This document shows positions 33,812 to 48,065 of a stretch of 64,000 nucleotides of DNA, one piece after another. Source of the stretch: Parasponia andersonii (Eukaryota; Streptophyta; Magnoliopsida; Rosales; Cannabaceae); NCBI GenBank assembly GCA_002914805.1, contig JXTB01000113.1:466090-530089 (forward strand), written 5' to 3'. Position numbers and translations under genes: made by a program. Every line of letters begins with the position of its first letter. Position 1 is the stretch's first letter. Under the pieces are notes generated by a model. It had not been told where the DNA came from. It ran no database searches and saw only the letters and a list, made by a program, of their open reading frames with translations.

Positions 33812-36800
33812 ATATATATATTTATATATACATAATATTTTTCTACTGCATTAAATATGAACTCAAAGAAAAAAAATTAAAAAGAAGAAAAACTCACTTT
33901 ATTGGTGATATGTTCGTCTACTATAGCATATTTCTATTATTTTTTGTAATTAAGCTTAGTATTATATGTTTGAACTAGAAATTGAATCTCATTAACAAAT
34001 ACTGATTTATTAAAAAAAAAAAGACAAAAGAAAAAATTTGTGGTCACAAAATTGGTAATTTCCCCCTTTTTTCTGGTGTATTTTATTTTGGCTCGATGGT
34101 AAGAAACAAGCATTTATGTTGATAACATTTTTTTTGTGGTAATGAATTATTCAGGTTTATTTTTTTTTCTTCTTCGGACGAGTCTCTTTCTTGTCAAAAG
34201 AAAGAGACGGAAAACTTGCAAAACCAATGGTAGTGTTAGGAGAAAACTTGAAAGAATAATAATAAGGGGGTGAAACTACAAATAAAAAAAGTTATGACTT
34301 GGTCTTGGGCATTTCATTTTCTCGATGAAACTCTGAAATGACCAATATGCCCTCTGCCGTCCAATTCAATCGCTAACCATGAACAACACGTGCTTTACTT
34401 GTGTGTGTGGCCGCTTGACTTTCTTGTTGGTTGATTCCCTCTCTCCTCACGCAGAAACGGTTCGGTAGTTAAGGCCCGTGGATGCATTACCCAAAATACC
34501 CTTACCTTGACACAGAATTTACTGTACCTAACTAAAAATTTTGGTTTGGCGTACGCATGCCTGCAAGCGTGGTGGAGTGGAGCACAAATTACAAAGATGC
34601 CATTTTATTGTTGCCTTGTTTGGCAATTTGGGGTTCTCCTCCAAAACTTGCATATTCTGATTTTGACCCCATTTTTGGTGGTTCATCAATCATTTGGACC
34701 ATTTTTATTTTGGCAATGTAATAAGGCAATCCAAGCCACAAATTTTTTTGGGTTCTAGGGTCGAGTTGGGACTAGCAAATGGCCAAATGGGATATATTTT
34801 CCCCATTGATTACGCTCGTCACATATTTCGCATGATTTAGTTAATTAGTTTCACCATTTTTTAAAGTATATTTTGAAGAATATATAGCTTCTAAGTTGGA
34901 CAAACACAAGTTATCAGGGAGCTTTTGTAATTACGAGGTTATGTCGTAAGAATGTCTTATTTTCACATTCGATAATAAGATTATAGCTCTTTTCCAATTA
35001 TAATAATTATATGAAAAGAAAACATTTGTTTACCACCTAAGATTAATACAAACAGGAATATGCATCTCAATAACACAATAAAGAAACAATTAAAAGGATA
35101 CATATGGTAAAGAATTTAATTTAATTTAATATAATATTTATTAAGTTGGATCTAAAGGACAATATTTAATGCTTCTGTAATTATGCATAATCATCTGATC
35201 TAAGATCATTGCATATAAAAAAGTTTATTAGGAGTAGTGGGAGAAGCCAACAATGTCATTATATATAACCCCAAGTGATGAGTTTTTCCTACACATTAAA
35301 AAAAGATAGTTTAAAAAAAAAGTGAAAAAGAAAGAAAAAGGTAAAGGCGAAGAGTTGATGCATAATGCATATGATATATATTATAATATTGGACATCATT
35401 TTCCTTGTATTGTTGGCTTCTTCATTAAGCACGAGCACAAATATGAGTGCGTTTAAAGTAGAATAAAAAATAATATTTCTAGTTTCCTAGGACGAGAAGT
35501 TACCACGTTGCTTTAAGAAAGAAAATTACGGTTCTTTTAATTAAAAAAAAAAAGTTGTTGCAAACATTGACCATATATAGTTATCTTTTTCAAGATCCGT
35601 AGAATCCATTATTCTATGAAGAAATTAGCATGAGATCTTGTTGTTTCTTGCCATGGGAAACATCAAATATCTAGTTATTTTCAAATATGTCTCCGAGGGT
35701 TTTGATCTCATCAGTTGGCTGCCTTGACTTTCTTTGCTTAATTTCTTTTTTTTTTTTTTTTTTTCCCTTTTTGCAAGATTAAAAGTAAAATCTAATAATT
35801 AACTTCTGATTCATAATGTGGGAGAAGTAAGTTGTTAAATGTGGCCCATAAAGACTGGACTCTGTTTTTTTTTTTTTTTGGCCCCCTCTTCATCTAATCA
35901 GATTTGGACAAAATAACTTATGATTAATAAAATTAATTATATTTATAATTATTTTAATTAAATTGTATGTCGAAAACTAATTAGATAAACAGAGAAAAAA
36001 GATAGAGACAACGGTGAAAGATATGCTTCCAACAAGAGACTATGTATATGTTCCAATGCCAAAAATATGCTGAATATTTATGTGGACTACTTTCTTTGTG
36101 GCTTGAATTGATCAGTGAAGGCTTCTACACAAGCTTCCATCTTTATCTCTAACCACTCCAAAAACATGTGTAATTGTTTATATTGCGGACTTACTATTCA
36201 TGCATCAAACTCGGACGTTTCTTCACGGGGCTCGCTAATATTTAAACACGTGCACATGATTCCCCCCTGCCGTGCCATGGCATTACTATCATCATAGTAA
36301 TACTAATATGATATATTTTCTAGGGATAACAAAGATAGGATGCAGTCATAGTTTATGCCTATTATGCTACACTCACTAAAAAATGTTGCACACCCTAACC
36401 ATGCCCATTATATATCACCCATACAAGGTACTCGAGGGTAATTTACCCATATAGTGTTGGAAATAATTTTATTTTCTATTCTTATTCATAGTATATATCT
36501 ATATTTATATATATATATATATACCAATAAAAAAAAAGCTTAAATCCAACACAACTAAGTACAATATTAATTTTACCAAAAAAAAGTACAATATTAATTG
36601 TCTAACTAGGTATATCTAAAATAAGCATATGAATTTCTTTTCGGAATAAACTTGTCATATTTACACTTGTAACAAAAAAAAAAAAAAACATTTTACATAG
36701 TTTTCATTATGTGTCTAAAATATATATATATTATATGTTGGGATAGGGGTAGGGTGAGTGAATCCCTAACCGGTAGGCTACCCATATCTGCGTCGGTATT

Positions 36801-39800
36801 TAAGTTCGTTTTCGTAGCGTACTATAAACTCGAATAATTTGGGTATCACCCTCCCATCGGGTGGTACGATACCTACAGATAAAGCATCAGTGGGTGGACA
36901 AGTAAAATTGCCATCACTCAAAATTTCATCCTAGTTTTTTTTTTTTTTTTTTTATGTACGGTAAAATCTATGGTAAGGTACGGAAATACCCTAGTGGTAA
37001 ATGCGTTTTCTTTCAGCTGTTCGATTTTAATTAGGTTCAGGCATATTTGTATCACTTGGTTTTGATATGATTGATATAACTTGGCTTATATAGTGTTTTA
37101 TCACGTAATATATATATATATATATATATATTTATGGGCAACTATTCTGAAATGCGGAATATTTTGTGCACATAGATATTTTTTTTCCTTGTGTAAATGT
37201 CATTTTCAAACTTTATTATTGGATTCCATTGTTATGCAAAATTTTAGTATTAGTTATATATTATAATGCGAATAATCAATAGGTCGTTCACTTTGCTTTG
37301 TCTTTTCTTTTTTAAGAACCAATCCAAATTTGCAATCCTTCAAAGCTATAGTATATAGCTAGGCAATTAATTGCTTCATTCTAACACTTTGTGTGGCAAT
37401 TACTGTGGGATGCGCCATATGACATCTTTTTAGGCCCCATACAGAGTTCTACAGTCTACCCACTTAAGTTTGGTTAATTTTATTAGCTCTTAAAATTTAA
37501 AAAGCAATGTCCATAGACAATGAGAACATATATACATCACTCAACTAGACTTGTAAGTTGGATTTACTTTAATTAAAGGATTTTTTCCAACAGTTGTTAC
37601 TTTGAAAACAAGTTGGATTAGATTAACTAGTTTGAATATTATGAGATTTTAGGTATAATCTACAATGTATAATAGAGCTAGCTCAATTCAACCACTTATC
37701 ATTTATCAAAACTAACTTCTTGAAGGATACGTATTTGTAGTGACACACATAAATAATTTTTGTTGGGTTAGGTCAATTGAGTTTGTTTCCTTGACTTTGT
37801 TGTTTCTTCTTTGGTTATTTTTTTTTTCTCTACTATTTTATACCCAAAAGCCAGCTATTGAATAGGCTTTGTTCTTAAAATATTTTAGTTAACTTTAGAC
37901 CCTTTTTTATAATATGATTGAAGTATTAGAATTACCCAGATTTTGGCAAACAACAGATTTTTTTTAAAAAAAAAAAAAAAGTGAAGATGCTATATTTTGT
38001 TTGGTAGAAGAGATACCTAGTGTTTATTGATTAAAGCACTTTAGTGAATATGAAGTTTAAGGGGGTCAAATATGACATTTTAACTATTCACAGATCGATG
38101 AAAAGCTTCTCATGATTCATGATATGTCCATGTACATATAGGTGAGACACAGGAGCGTTTGCTTTTTCTTTTTTCTTATTATTTTAAAAAAAGTTTATAA
38201 AGTACAACCTACACGTGGCAGTACAAGAATACCAAAAATGTGAAAGAATTAAAACAAGGAAGGAAAAAAAAATGGGTTTTGGGTTAGTCATACAAAGCAA
38301 TTAGTACCTTCCTCTTAGGGTAATCGTCCTACCTTAAAATCTTTTGGTAACCTTATATTCCAATTCTGGTAACCTCGGCCAACCACTGCTCAAACCTCTG
38401 AGATTGTGACTTTCCACCGGCTATAGCCGGTTGTTCAACTATAAAAGTGAATAAAAATCTCTTTCACAATAACAAAGTATCGCCTCCAAAGCTGTCCACG
38501 ACTCTGTCCTCCTGCCAATCCCTAGTTGCCACGTGGTTTTTCTGGAATGGCCTCACTACCACCAAACTTTTCGTGTGGTCAATTTCGCTGATGTCGTCGA
38601 TCTGATCTGACGGTCCAGGTTGAGTCTGATTTCCTATGATATAGGAAACGGTAGGATATTTTGTAGGAAAATGTTATTTTATTTGCATAATTGATGGGTG
38701 GGAATGCAAACATTGAAAATAGATAACAAAATATTTCTAGAAAGTATTACATGATATGAAATGAAAACAAGTTACATGATATGAATAAAAAACAAGTCTA
38801 CTAATAAAACCAATGTTGTTAGGTAAGTTTTTCTCCTCTTCCTTTTTCATCCGTCAATGCCCAAAAAAAAAAAAAAAAAAAAGTTAAGTAAGATTTCTTT
38901 ATGTTGTGTTATAGATGTTATATGGGCAAGATAGTTCAATAATTGTCTAGAATTCTAAGCCAACGTAGTATTAAAAATATTGTCTATATGTACGTATCTT
39001 CCAAATTGATCCCCTAGACCAGAAAATGAAAAACGAAAGAACCATTTCCGTTTTCAATTTTATGTAAAAAATGCCATAACCATTTTGGATAAACAAAGTT
39101 AACCCCAACTTTAGACTGAAAATAATCCCAGTTTGAATAAGAATGTTAGAGTTCATATACTTTAAGAACGAAGTTTCAAAATTTGCCCTGAATTTCTTGC
39201 TAAGAATTCCAATAACAGAATTAATTTACGTCCGAACTAGATAAAAGTGAAAATACATGTATATGTAGGAGAGAGTAGAAGGAATAAGTCTATACCAGGG
39301 GTTAACTCAAAAAATAAATAAATAGGGATACGAAGTGGGAAAAAAAATTTCATTCGTCCACCCGCTTTTTCAATTTTTATTTGTGAGTTATTTCCATAGA
39401 GATCAATTAATTCAAAAACGTCTTGCTTTCAAATTGAGATAATAAAAAAAAACTAACATGTCGACTCTTTTATTATTTATTTAATAATTTAACATATATT
39501 TTTTTCCAGAGAAAACGATTATTTATAGTTGATAGAAGTAGGAATATAATAAATCTAGCTACTTAGTAAATTAGTTAGCAATTATCGAACTAATTCTCAA
39601 TATTGATAGAATCTGACATATATATAGTATTTTTATCCTAAATGAGACAAATAAGTAGAATCAATTATCGCTAAATTTCCGTAAATAATTGACATAATGG
39701 ACCAGTGATTATTTATTTTTATCCAGTTGGGATACAAAAGTATTCCCAAAAAAAAAAAAAAAAAAACACAACGAAAATGGTATGATTCATGAATATGGTG

Positions 39801-42800
39801 GCAAGTATAAAATATTTTTGTTTCTCGTTTTCCTACCTACCAAAAGATTGTGGTGGCTGGTAAATTCTCAGGTTGAAATTGTTGAATTATTTTTTGTTGT
39901 CAAGAGTCAAGATCGCCCCGGCAATAACAGATCCTGGTAGTGAAAGCCAGTTTCTTGAGTCGCGCGAGACGTTCATACTAAACATCTTTTGTGAAATATA
40001 AATAAAATTATGAGACATTATAGTGATATTACTATACCGATATATTTTTCCTTGGGGAATTATTAGCATTACCGATATTAAATATATCAGCCTACAAAAA
40101 TCTTAAATAGACCATAAAATAATTTTTTTTTGAATGAAACACTCTAAATACGAGGAAGACAGTTTAATTCAAAACACCATAATAAAGAATCAATTAAATC
40201 ACGGTATTGGACTAAATATGTAACACTTTCATTCGTTCCAATAATCAATCTAATACACAAATTTTAATAGAAATAAATCATAATATTAATTAAGTTATTG
40301 TGTCGGACTACTGTCGGGAGAGAAATTTTTTATGAATTATATAAATAATATCTGAATCAAATCCCTTAAAAAAAAAAAAAAAAACCTTCTTACTTTATTT
40401 CAAATCACCGTTCACCATTCATCAATCGACTTAGTTATGGTGGATCTTTTGCAAAAAGCAACTTAAAGGATATATATTATTTCAGATCTTAATCTTAGAA
40501 TGTAATTTTTTATAAATAATAAAAAAAAAATCCAAAGAAAGCAAATAAATACAAACAAACCCTACATAGATTTAGATTCTAATACGATAAAAACTCCATA
40601 TAAATAAATATTTAGAAACAAATACTTTCAATAAATATTTTTTAAAAAATACTACAGAAATCTTACAAAAGAAGTAGATCGATTGTCATACAAAAATATT
40701 TTGCTATACTAGTTAAAAGAATTTTGAATCTTTGATGTACAAGTTAGTTTTCCTAACATCCTATAATTTTTAAGAAAAAATGTCTAGAGGACATTATTAA
40801 TGCTTGGCATCACGTCCTATTAGTGTATGATTAAGCACCATTGATAATACTAATGACATGAGAAAAATGTTATTGAGCATGCCTGTGGTGCAATAACGTT
40901 GCATTTGACATTTGTGTTGATTTCTTGCAAGGAAATACTAATAAAGGTACTTGCAATACTTAGAACTACCCACTAACATAGATGTAAAATTTACACTATG
41001 ATGGATCTCACTCTCACCCTTCGATTAGTGTATCCACCATAGATACCTATATCATTACTCTTTACTATATCCAAAAATATGTGTTTTATTAAAATAATAA
41101 ATACACCTTAAATTGTTGTAGAAATTATTGAAAATTTAAACAATGTGAAATCCCTTTTCTAATGTATAAGGTTAAATAATTTAAAAAAGGGTAAAAAGAA
41201 GTACAATTAGGGCTTTAGGGTTTCCTTTTTAAGTGGTTGTATTGTCGGCATAGGGTGTACGAGGTTTACTACGAGGGGGACGTGGACGCTCCTTCTCCAT
41301 TCATGGAAAGTCCCCTCTCCATATCTTACCCTGTCGTTTAGTCAAGCTTTCTATTTTTATATTATTTCTTTTCTGTTTTTTTTATTGAAAATACTTTTCT
41401 ATTATTTAAATAAGCTTTTTCCATTTCCCAATATTTTAATAGTTTATCTTTCTCAACTCTTCCGACTGCAATTATTGGTTTAGTAACTTTAGTTTGAAAT
41501 GATGAAAAGAGGAAAAACAAGATTGCTAATATTAGTATATCAGAAATATTTTTTCACTCTCTAAAACAGTAAAATAAAATAACAAGATCCTAAACGTACA
41601 TCTTTGCTTTGAATTTACGAAAATGTGCACTGTGCGGCCATTGCGTGGAGGATTAGCTTCGGCGGGTCAATTAACCAAGATTGTTAAATGAATAACGAAA
41701 CCGACACCTGGAACGGCGCTTAATTCATCTTATGCAGACTATTTTTCTGTTCTTTTAATTTATTTTTTTAATCTAGAATCATAAAGTCGTCTCATTTTAA
41801 TTGCTAAATTTTAAATGTCCAACTCTGTTCGCTGGATTTTATTGTGTGTATCAATTATGAAACATCACTTTATTATAACAATTTGGATGAAAATAGTAAC
41901 CTGACTTCATCTACATCACTTTAGAAGAGCTAATTGGTAATTTTGCAAATTACAGGGTAGGAATCTATTTAAGAAAATACGATATTCGAACCAACCAAAT
42001 CATAATGATTGATTTCTTTTTTCTCTAGAAAATAGGTCAATTTTAAAACAAAATTTGCTGTTTGATTTTGGGGCGTAAAACTGAAAAACAAATCAACCAA
42101 AAAAAAATCTTAAGATTTATGTCGTTTTTTCCTATATTTATTCTTTTACATGTGTTAACTTTAATTTGTTGCACGGTAGGAATTAAAGTATACTCCATAA
42201 AAATAAATTTATATTAGAATTATTATTTTCAAAAATTAAACCTTGTTGTGATTTTATTTAGATTTTAGTGATAGTTGTTTGTATAAATTAAGATAATAAC
42301 TGTTATGTTTAAACTTGAGGTGAGATTGTTGTTTATTTATTTTTTAAAATTCTTCGAGGATTATATTGAAAGCCAATTAAATTGCATTATCAATTACAAG
42401 CAACAAACAATAGTGAAAAAATTCATCCTATCTAAGAGAAAAATGATCACATCAATTTCCCACAATTAATATACGTGGGAGTAAGTCCCGAGGTATACGA
42501 GTAAGTTCAACAAAAAGCAAAACAACAAATTTCATCACTTTTAGAGACAACAAACTTCAAACCCGTTTTTAGAGCTATTAATCTACTCCTTAAAGGTATC
42601 TATTAGTAAATGCTGCGGTAGATCTTTGAAGACGTCTATCAATAAACGTCACTACAAGTCTTTGAAGGTATCCATATCGAATGATAAACACTTTCAAATT
42701 TGACTTTTAAAGCTTCATATTTAAAAAAATACTGACAAAATATCAAAAAATATATTCCCACAAAGATCTAAAATCAAGTGGGATAAAACATCCACACATC

Positions 42801-44482
42801 TAAATCTATGACACAAAAACTTCACGTATGCGAAATGATTATTATAACGAAAATAAAAAAATAAAAACTCGTGCCGAGAAGAAATAAGATAAGTAAGATC
42901 CTTTTTCATTTCTTCTTAACAGGGAGATACCTGATAAAGGAGAAGAAGAAGAAACATGGTTATAGAATCTTCCACGAAGGAAGAGAGATCTAACGAATAG
43001 TGTGCATTAGGCAATTTTGTGGGGAACCGAAGATTATTATTTTAACACATTGTAATTTAACATAGTGGTTTAACATATAAGTACGTGAATTTTTTTTTTT
43101 ATTAATTTAATAAAATGAATTTAAACTTCACCGTAACTCATTGGATTTTTACAGTCAGAACGAACTAAAATGATATATAATTTTCTTTTTTGATCTCGCA
43201 GGTCGATAACTTATTATATAAATATTTTTTACCTTCACACCGGCGATTACTTTCAAGAGGTCCTATGTCTATTTTAGTCCAACTCCAAATTGGAATAGTT
43301 GTCCAAAATTAAAGCAACAAACACACTTTCCTTTTTTATTTTTAAGTCAAAACGGCAAATATTATTCATACTAGCAGAATGAGAAAATTTGTTGCCAAAA
43401 TGAGAATAGCATTCTTTTTTTTTTTTTTTTTTTTCCCTTTCTCTATTCTTATGTATACAACTGAATATGTATTGTAATAAAAGTGTTATGATATATATGC
43501 AGGGTGGAAATTTGATTTAGGATTTGTAACTTTGTAACCACAAAGATAATAGGAATTTGATAATGATAACGATAGAGGGTATTTTGAAATGAAAAAACAG
43601 GTTATAGATTTGATAATAGAAATTTTTTTCGCGAAGTTTTTTGTTCTTAACTGATTATAACCATAATACAATTGTGGAAAATAGTTGCTCAAGTGGAAGA
43701 TACTAGATACTAATCGAGTTTATTGTAAATTGCCACTTAACGAAATCCATAGACTTAAATAAGATAGTCGTTGTGGTCAAAGTTACTAGGCTAATAAAAA
43801 CCACGAAGCTTTAAATTCAAATCCCATACCCCAAGTTGAACAATGAATAAATTAGTTCATCTTTTAAAGGTCATTAACTAGAAACTGTGTTCTGTACTAA
43901 AACTCTCAAGAAAATGTCACCTAAAACCAACTTCATAAAGCTATGGTCTTTATGTTTAAGAGAGAAAAAAGAGGTTTGTGTCACAATCGTCAGAGCTTGT
44001 AAATCATATATTACTATTCTTTAGGGGACCTCGTGGAAAAACGTTCACATGAATCAAACTAGACATGTAACATCAAAACCCCAATAGGGCGTCGCTTTTC
44101 TTGTGCCATTGAAAAGATCATTCATCATAAAATATTACTGAGCTTCGCCTAAAGAAAACAAAAGCTGACTCCGAAACTTCTCCATGGGAGACGGAAAATA
44201 AACCAAAACAAAACAAAAATAAGGGGCAAAATAGGTAAATAACTCCATATATAAGCACCAAAATCATTGACGACAGTGGAAAAACAAAGGGGAAATTTTT
44301 ACCATAAGCAAAGAGTAAAATATTGTTTGTATGAACAATCAAATGCTCTAATCTATTTAATTTGCTTAAGAGACAGCATAAGGGCTTTGGCAAAGCCTGT
44401 TTCTTTTTTTTTTTTTTTAAGAATAAAAGCAATGCCTGTTTCTAGAGCATATATCATGAGAGATCTAAGATGGTAACTTCCG

Positions 44483-44512
<30 letters not shown>
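33812..44512. other. Long intergenic stretch, no gene recognised
   Basis: About 10.7 kb of AT-rich DNA without any frame I can match to a protein. Landmarks: TA microsatellites near 36500, 37109-37130 and 44484-44515; homopolymers near 35743-35764, 36938-36953, 38862-38882 and 43414-43434. A compact less AT-rich block with a hairpin lies at 36730-36905, and a less AT-rich block at 38330-38640 contains a CCACGTGG-type G-box (near 38530). The open frames present are short and low-complexity. Confidence 0.5.
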
Positions 44513-44517
<5 letters not shown>

Positions 44518-44721
44518 ATCATTATCTAATAGGTTTTTTTTACACAATTTTTTAAATCCTTAAATCGAATATCTAATGAATATTATGATTGAAAAAAATA
44601 TATATTATTTAATAATTTTTTCTTTTTTATATTATAAAAAACGTGTATATAATGAAATTTAATTAGATAAAATAATATCTATAAATAGTTTTTTTTAAAA
44701 ATACCTATCAAATTAGTACCT

Positions 44722-44724
<3 letters not shown>
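44513..44724. mobile_element. TA-microsatellite-flanked inverted-repeat element 2
   Basis: A (TA)n tract runs into TAGGATCATTATCTAATAGG followed by a T-run. The far end, read inward, is TATAGGTACTAATTTGATAG, then GTATTTTTAAAAAA, and beyond it lies a TA tract of more than 40 bases (to 44769). The termini are similar to each other and in style to the element at 33569-33811. No coding frame. Confidence 0.5.
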
Positions 44725-44771
<47 letters not shown>

Positions 44772-45024
44772 AGTCACACTTATAGGGCCACGGATGTAAT
44801 TCAGAGAGACCAATAAGTCATATTTTGACCGATATATATTACCCAGAACATGATATGTATTAGTCAAAACATAAACAAGACTCAGTTCCGCCTGATGCAT
44901 ACTTCTGTTCCCCACTTGCACCAGACAATCCTGGGAATGTACGAAGCTAATGCACCAGTTAGTAAAATCAAATAATTAACTAATTCTATTTGTTTCCACT
45001 TAGACAGAGATCTATTATGGAACA

Positions 45025-45234
45025 GTCTAAACAACTAATAAACTCAAATTCAACTGTTGATTATGGCCACCCTATACAAGGCACTGATTAATTGAATAAT
45101 CCCCCAATTGTTGCAATTACATTAAAAAAGTCTAAACAACTAATAAACTCAAATTCAACTATTGATTATGGCCACCCTATACAAGGCCCTGATTAATTGA
45201 ATAATCCCCCAATTGTTGCAATTACATTAAAAAA
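45025..45234. repeat. 105-bp tandem duplication
   Basis: Copies at 45025-45129 and 45130-45234 both begin GTCTAAACAACTAATAAACT and end with an A-run. I see only two substitutions (CAACTGTTG/CAACTATTG and GGCACTG/GGCCCTG), so the duplication is recent. Confidence 0.92.
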
Positions 45235-46645
45235 AAAAAAAAGGCATAAAATTTCGAGGAGATTAAGATGCCAAAACTTATTAATAAATACCATAACCAC
45301 GCCAACTCGTCAGACCTGAATCAGAATATAATCCAGATTAGCTTTTTGTTTAAAATATTCATGTTGTTTCTAGGCTTATATTGTAAGTATATCGATTTGA
45401 GAGGCATATCGGACTGTTCCAGAATCAATTTCCATTATTTATTTATTGATCTGTCAAATATAGGCTGCTGATTTTGGTGGATGTATTCACTCAACACACA
45501 ATAAAACAGCTATGCAAGACAATACTATATGTATAATATATATTATATGTGTGTTTATTATATATAAAAAGCGAAAGAAAGAGAAACAGGCACCTAATTT
45601 GTTCTTTAAAAAATGACTATAAAGATGTAGAGACTACGCAAGATAAAAGAGCAAGAAACCTTAAAAGCTAGTGCAATCTTTGGCTTCTTCTTTCTCAATT
45701 ATTATTATTTGTTTAAGAAAGAAACCCAACCCCCAGAAAGCTTTGTATATTATATCTATATATTTATATTTGCCTTCCTCTGCTATGAACAACAATCACT
45801 ATAATACTGGTACAGATCGTTGTTTAAGATCATGTTGCAATTTAAAAAATCCCTTCCCTCGGCTCCTACAAAAGGAGAAGAAAATATAGAATGGAAGAAC
45901 AATTAAAATATGCAAAAGTTACTATTTGAATCTTGATGGAGTAGATGCTAAGGTACCGTTTGTCAAAATATCTTACTGAAAAAAAAAAAATCTTAAAGGG
46001 AGAAACATGCTGTTTGTATGAGGGTTCTGCATGTAGTGAATCCTCAATATCTTATAAAATAGAGCTTTGCAGTTTCAGCCAAGTTTTCTTCATCTTTGCA
46101 AGGGACTGTTTCGTAAAATATGAAACAAAACCACGTTCCCTTTAAGAGTATAGATTTCCTTTGTATTTTATACAAACATGTGTATCAAGTAAAGCATATG
46201 TTTTCCTTCTATATAAAGCGTAAAGTAATTATATATAATGGCTCTAACCAATGAACATAATACCAGAGCTCTCAACGTGTTTTACCTGGGATTCCTTATA
46301 ATTCAAAGTTCCACATAACAATTATATCATCACAAACAAAAGTGAAAAAGAAGAAAAATGAAAAGAACGCATACAGCAAGATAAGGGGACAGGAATGAGA
46401 TTTATATCAGCATCATAACCCATATTTAAATGTATGGACACTATGATTGTTGAAACGCATTCTGGTTAAATAAAAGGGACAAAACTTGGAAATTGCAAAT
46501 AAGTTAACAACCAAACGTTAATTATTGGTTCATTAAAGAGCTGGAAGAAGCAGTGAGTGATTCTATTCACTAAAGTTTTTCGGATCCAAAATCCTGTTTA
46601 CATGTTAAGAGGAATTTTGTAATAAGGTATGGGAAAGTAACCTTC

Positions 46646-46736
46646 TACTAGTAGTGTTTCTATTGTCAAATTTACGGTACTCTTAGTATAATATGATGCT
46701 ATATAATTTGGTATTCATAAAAACGCACTACTAGTA
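46646..46736. repeat. 91-bp fold-back with perfect 11-bp arms
   Basis: TACTAGTAGTG at 46646-46656 is the exact reverse complement of CACTACTAGTA at 46726-46736, and the arms continue imperfectly inward (TTTCTA against TTTTTA). It may be a tiny MITE or a CACTA-derived remnant. Confidence 0.55.
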
Positions 46737-47922
46737 AGTGTTCCCTACCACATAAACCCCAGTGTTAAGATCACTATTCCACCATCCAAACGTCCTCCTC
46801 CCCTCTTCTTGTTCTCTTTGTTTTTTTGGGTTTTGCTCAGGGCCAATCGGAGTTCATTAAAATGCATTGGCTTCTCTGCTTTGTTTGCTTTTTGTTGGAG
46901 TATAAGAAAAGTTGCAACTAACCGCTCTTTGCCTTTTTCTAAGACGATGATGATTGGCTGATTTTAATCTTAACTCCCCAGTAAGAGTGAACGTTAATAC
47001 ATTTGCATTCTTTTATGCCATAAAAACAACATAAACAAAAACAAAGAACAAGAAGAAGAAAACATAACATTGACAAGGATGGTATCCTACAGATTAAACA
47101 AAGTCTACATCTGCACTTCGATAATGGAAAGTAGCTTTAGCAAGCAGTTTATAATGTCTGTGGTTTACTTTACGTGCCAGTATTAGGCCCAACCTAACTT
47201 AAAGGAACCCTTCTGCGACATGTCACCAGAGAATTTCTCATGCAATTAACACAGTAGTACTAGCTAAGTGGGTAACTCTCCACCAATTTCCATCTTTTAT
47301 TCTAATCTAAGCAAAATATTCTTATAATTCTTTGAGATAGGCCTAAAGTAGTGAATAATCCTCTGTTTTATGTAGTTACCACTGGCGATGGCAGAGCACA
47401 TAGATGCAGATACTGCAACTTTTTTTCAATGCCTTGTTTGGCGCTTGACCAACGGGTCTGAGTAACCAGCCCGCGATAATTTAAGGTCTAACGATAACTT
47501 AAACATCGAGACGCAGTTTTGAACATAAAAATGCACACGTACATTTCGTGAAGTTTTCTCGTTTTCATAAGTTGAGTCAAAATAATTTAACCCTCTATAT
47601 TATGGTAAGAGACATCGGCAGCAGAATTATAGTCAAAGATAGACTTCGTAGGAAATGTGCTTCTTATTCTGGCCTAAGAAGCCAAAAGGAGAGAAGGGGT
47701 GGGGGGGAAGCACATGCATAAAAATAACTTAATAAAAGGCTGGTCATTTTCCTGCAGACATCATGACATATAGAGTGAGGTTAAAAGAAAATTTTAAAAA
47801 AGAAAAAACAAAAGAAACACTGCCACATCAGTGTAGATTCATCTAATCCCAAATTTTAGCACACGTGGAATACTACCAAGAATTAGGCTTGCAAGAGGTT
47901 AATGCGAACGGTCTTAGCTAGC

Positions 47923-48065
47923 AGTGTTTTGGCCCTAAGAACCTGTTATCACCGGCGGAACTAGGCACATTCTTTGATATACATTTCATATAGGAATAAT
48001 CCCAGTATCACCCCATCTATTATGGCTAAATACGACAAATGTTTTTCCCTGAGGGCCAAAACACT
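47923..48065. mobile_element. 143-bp MITE-like element with 17-bp inverted ends
   Basis: The left end AGTGTTTTGGCCCTAAG and the reverse complement of the right end AGTGTTTTGGCCCTCAG agree at 16 of 17 positions. The spacer is non-coding. Flanks read CTAGC on the left and CTAGA on the right, suggestive of but not proving a short target duplication. It lies about 760 bases beyond the RAD51B stop, possibly in its 3' flank. Confidence 0.6.

Larger units (their letters stand above)
44725..47922. other. Intergenic, no gene seen
   Basis: It holds a 105-bp perfect-looking tandem duplication (45025-45234), a 91-bp fold-back with 11-bp perfect arms (46646-46736) and scattered homopolymers. No supported reading frame. 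Confidence 0.5.

Noticed and set aside
43771..43835. Possible tRNA or SINE with AAATTCAAATCCC resembling a B box
   Set aside because: No matching A box at the right spacing, no cloverleaf and no flanking duplication.
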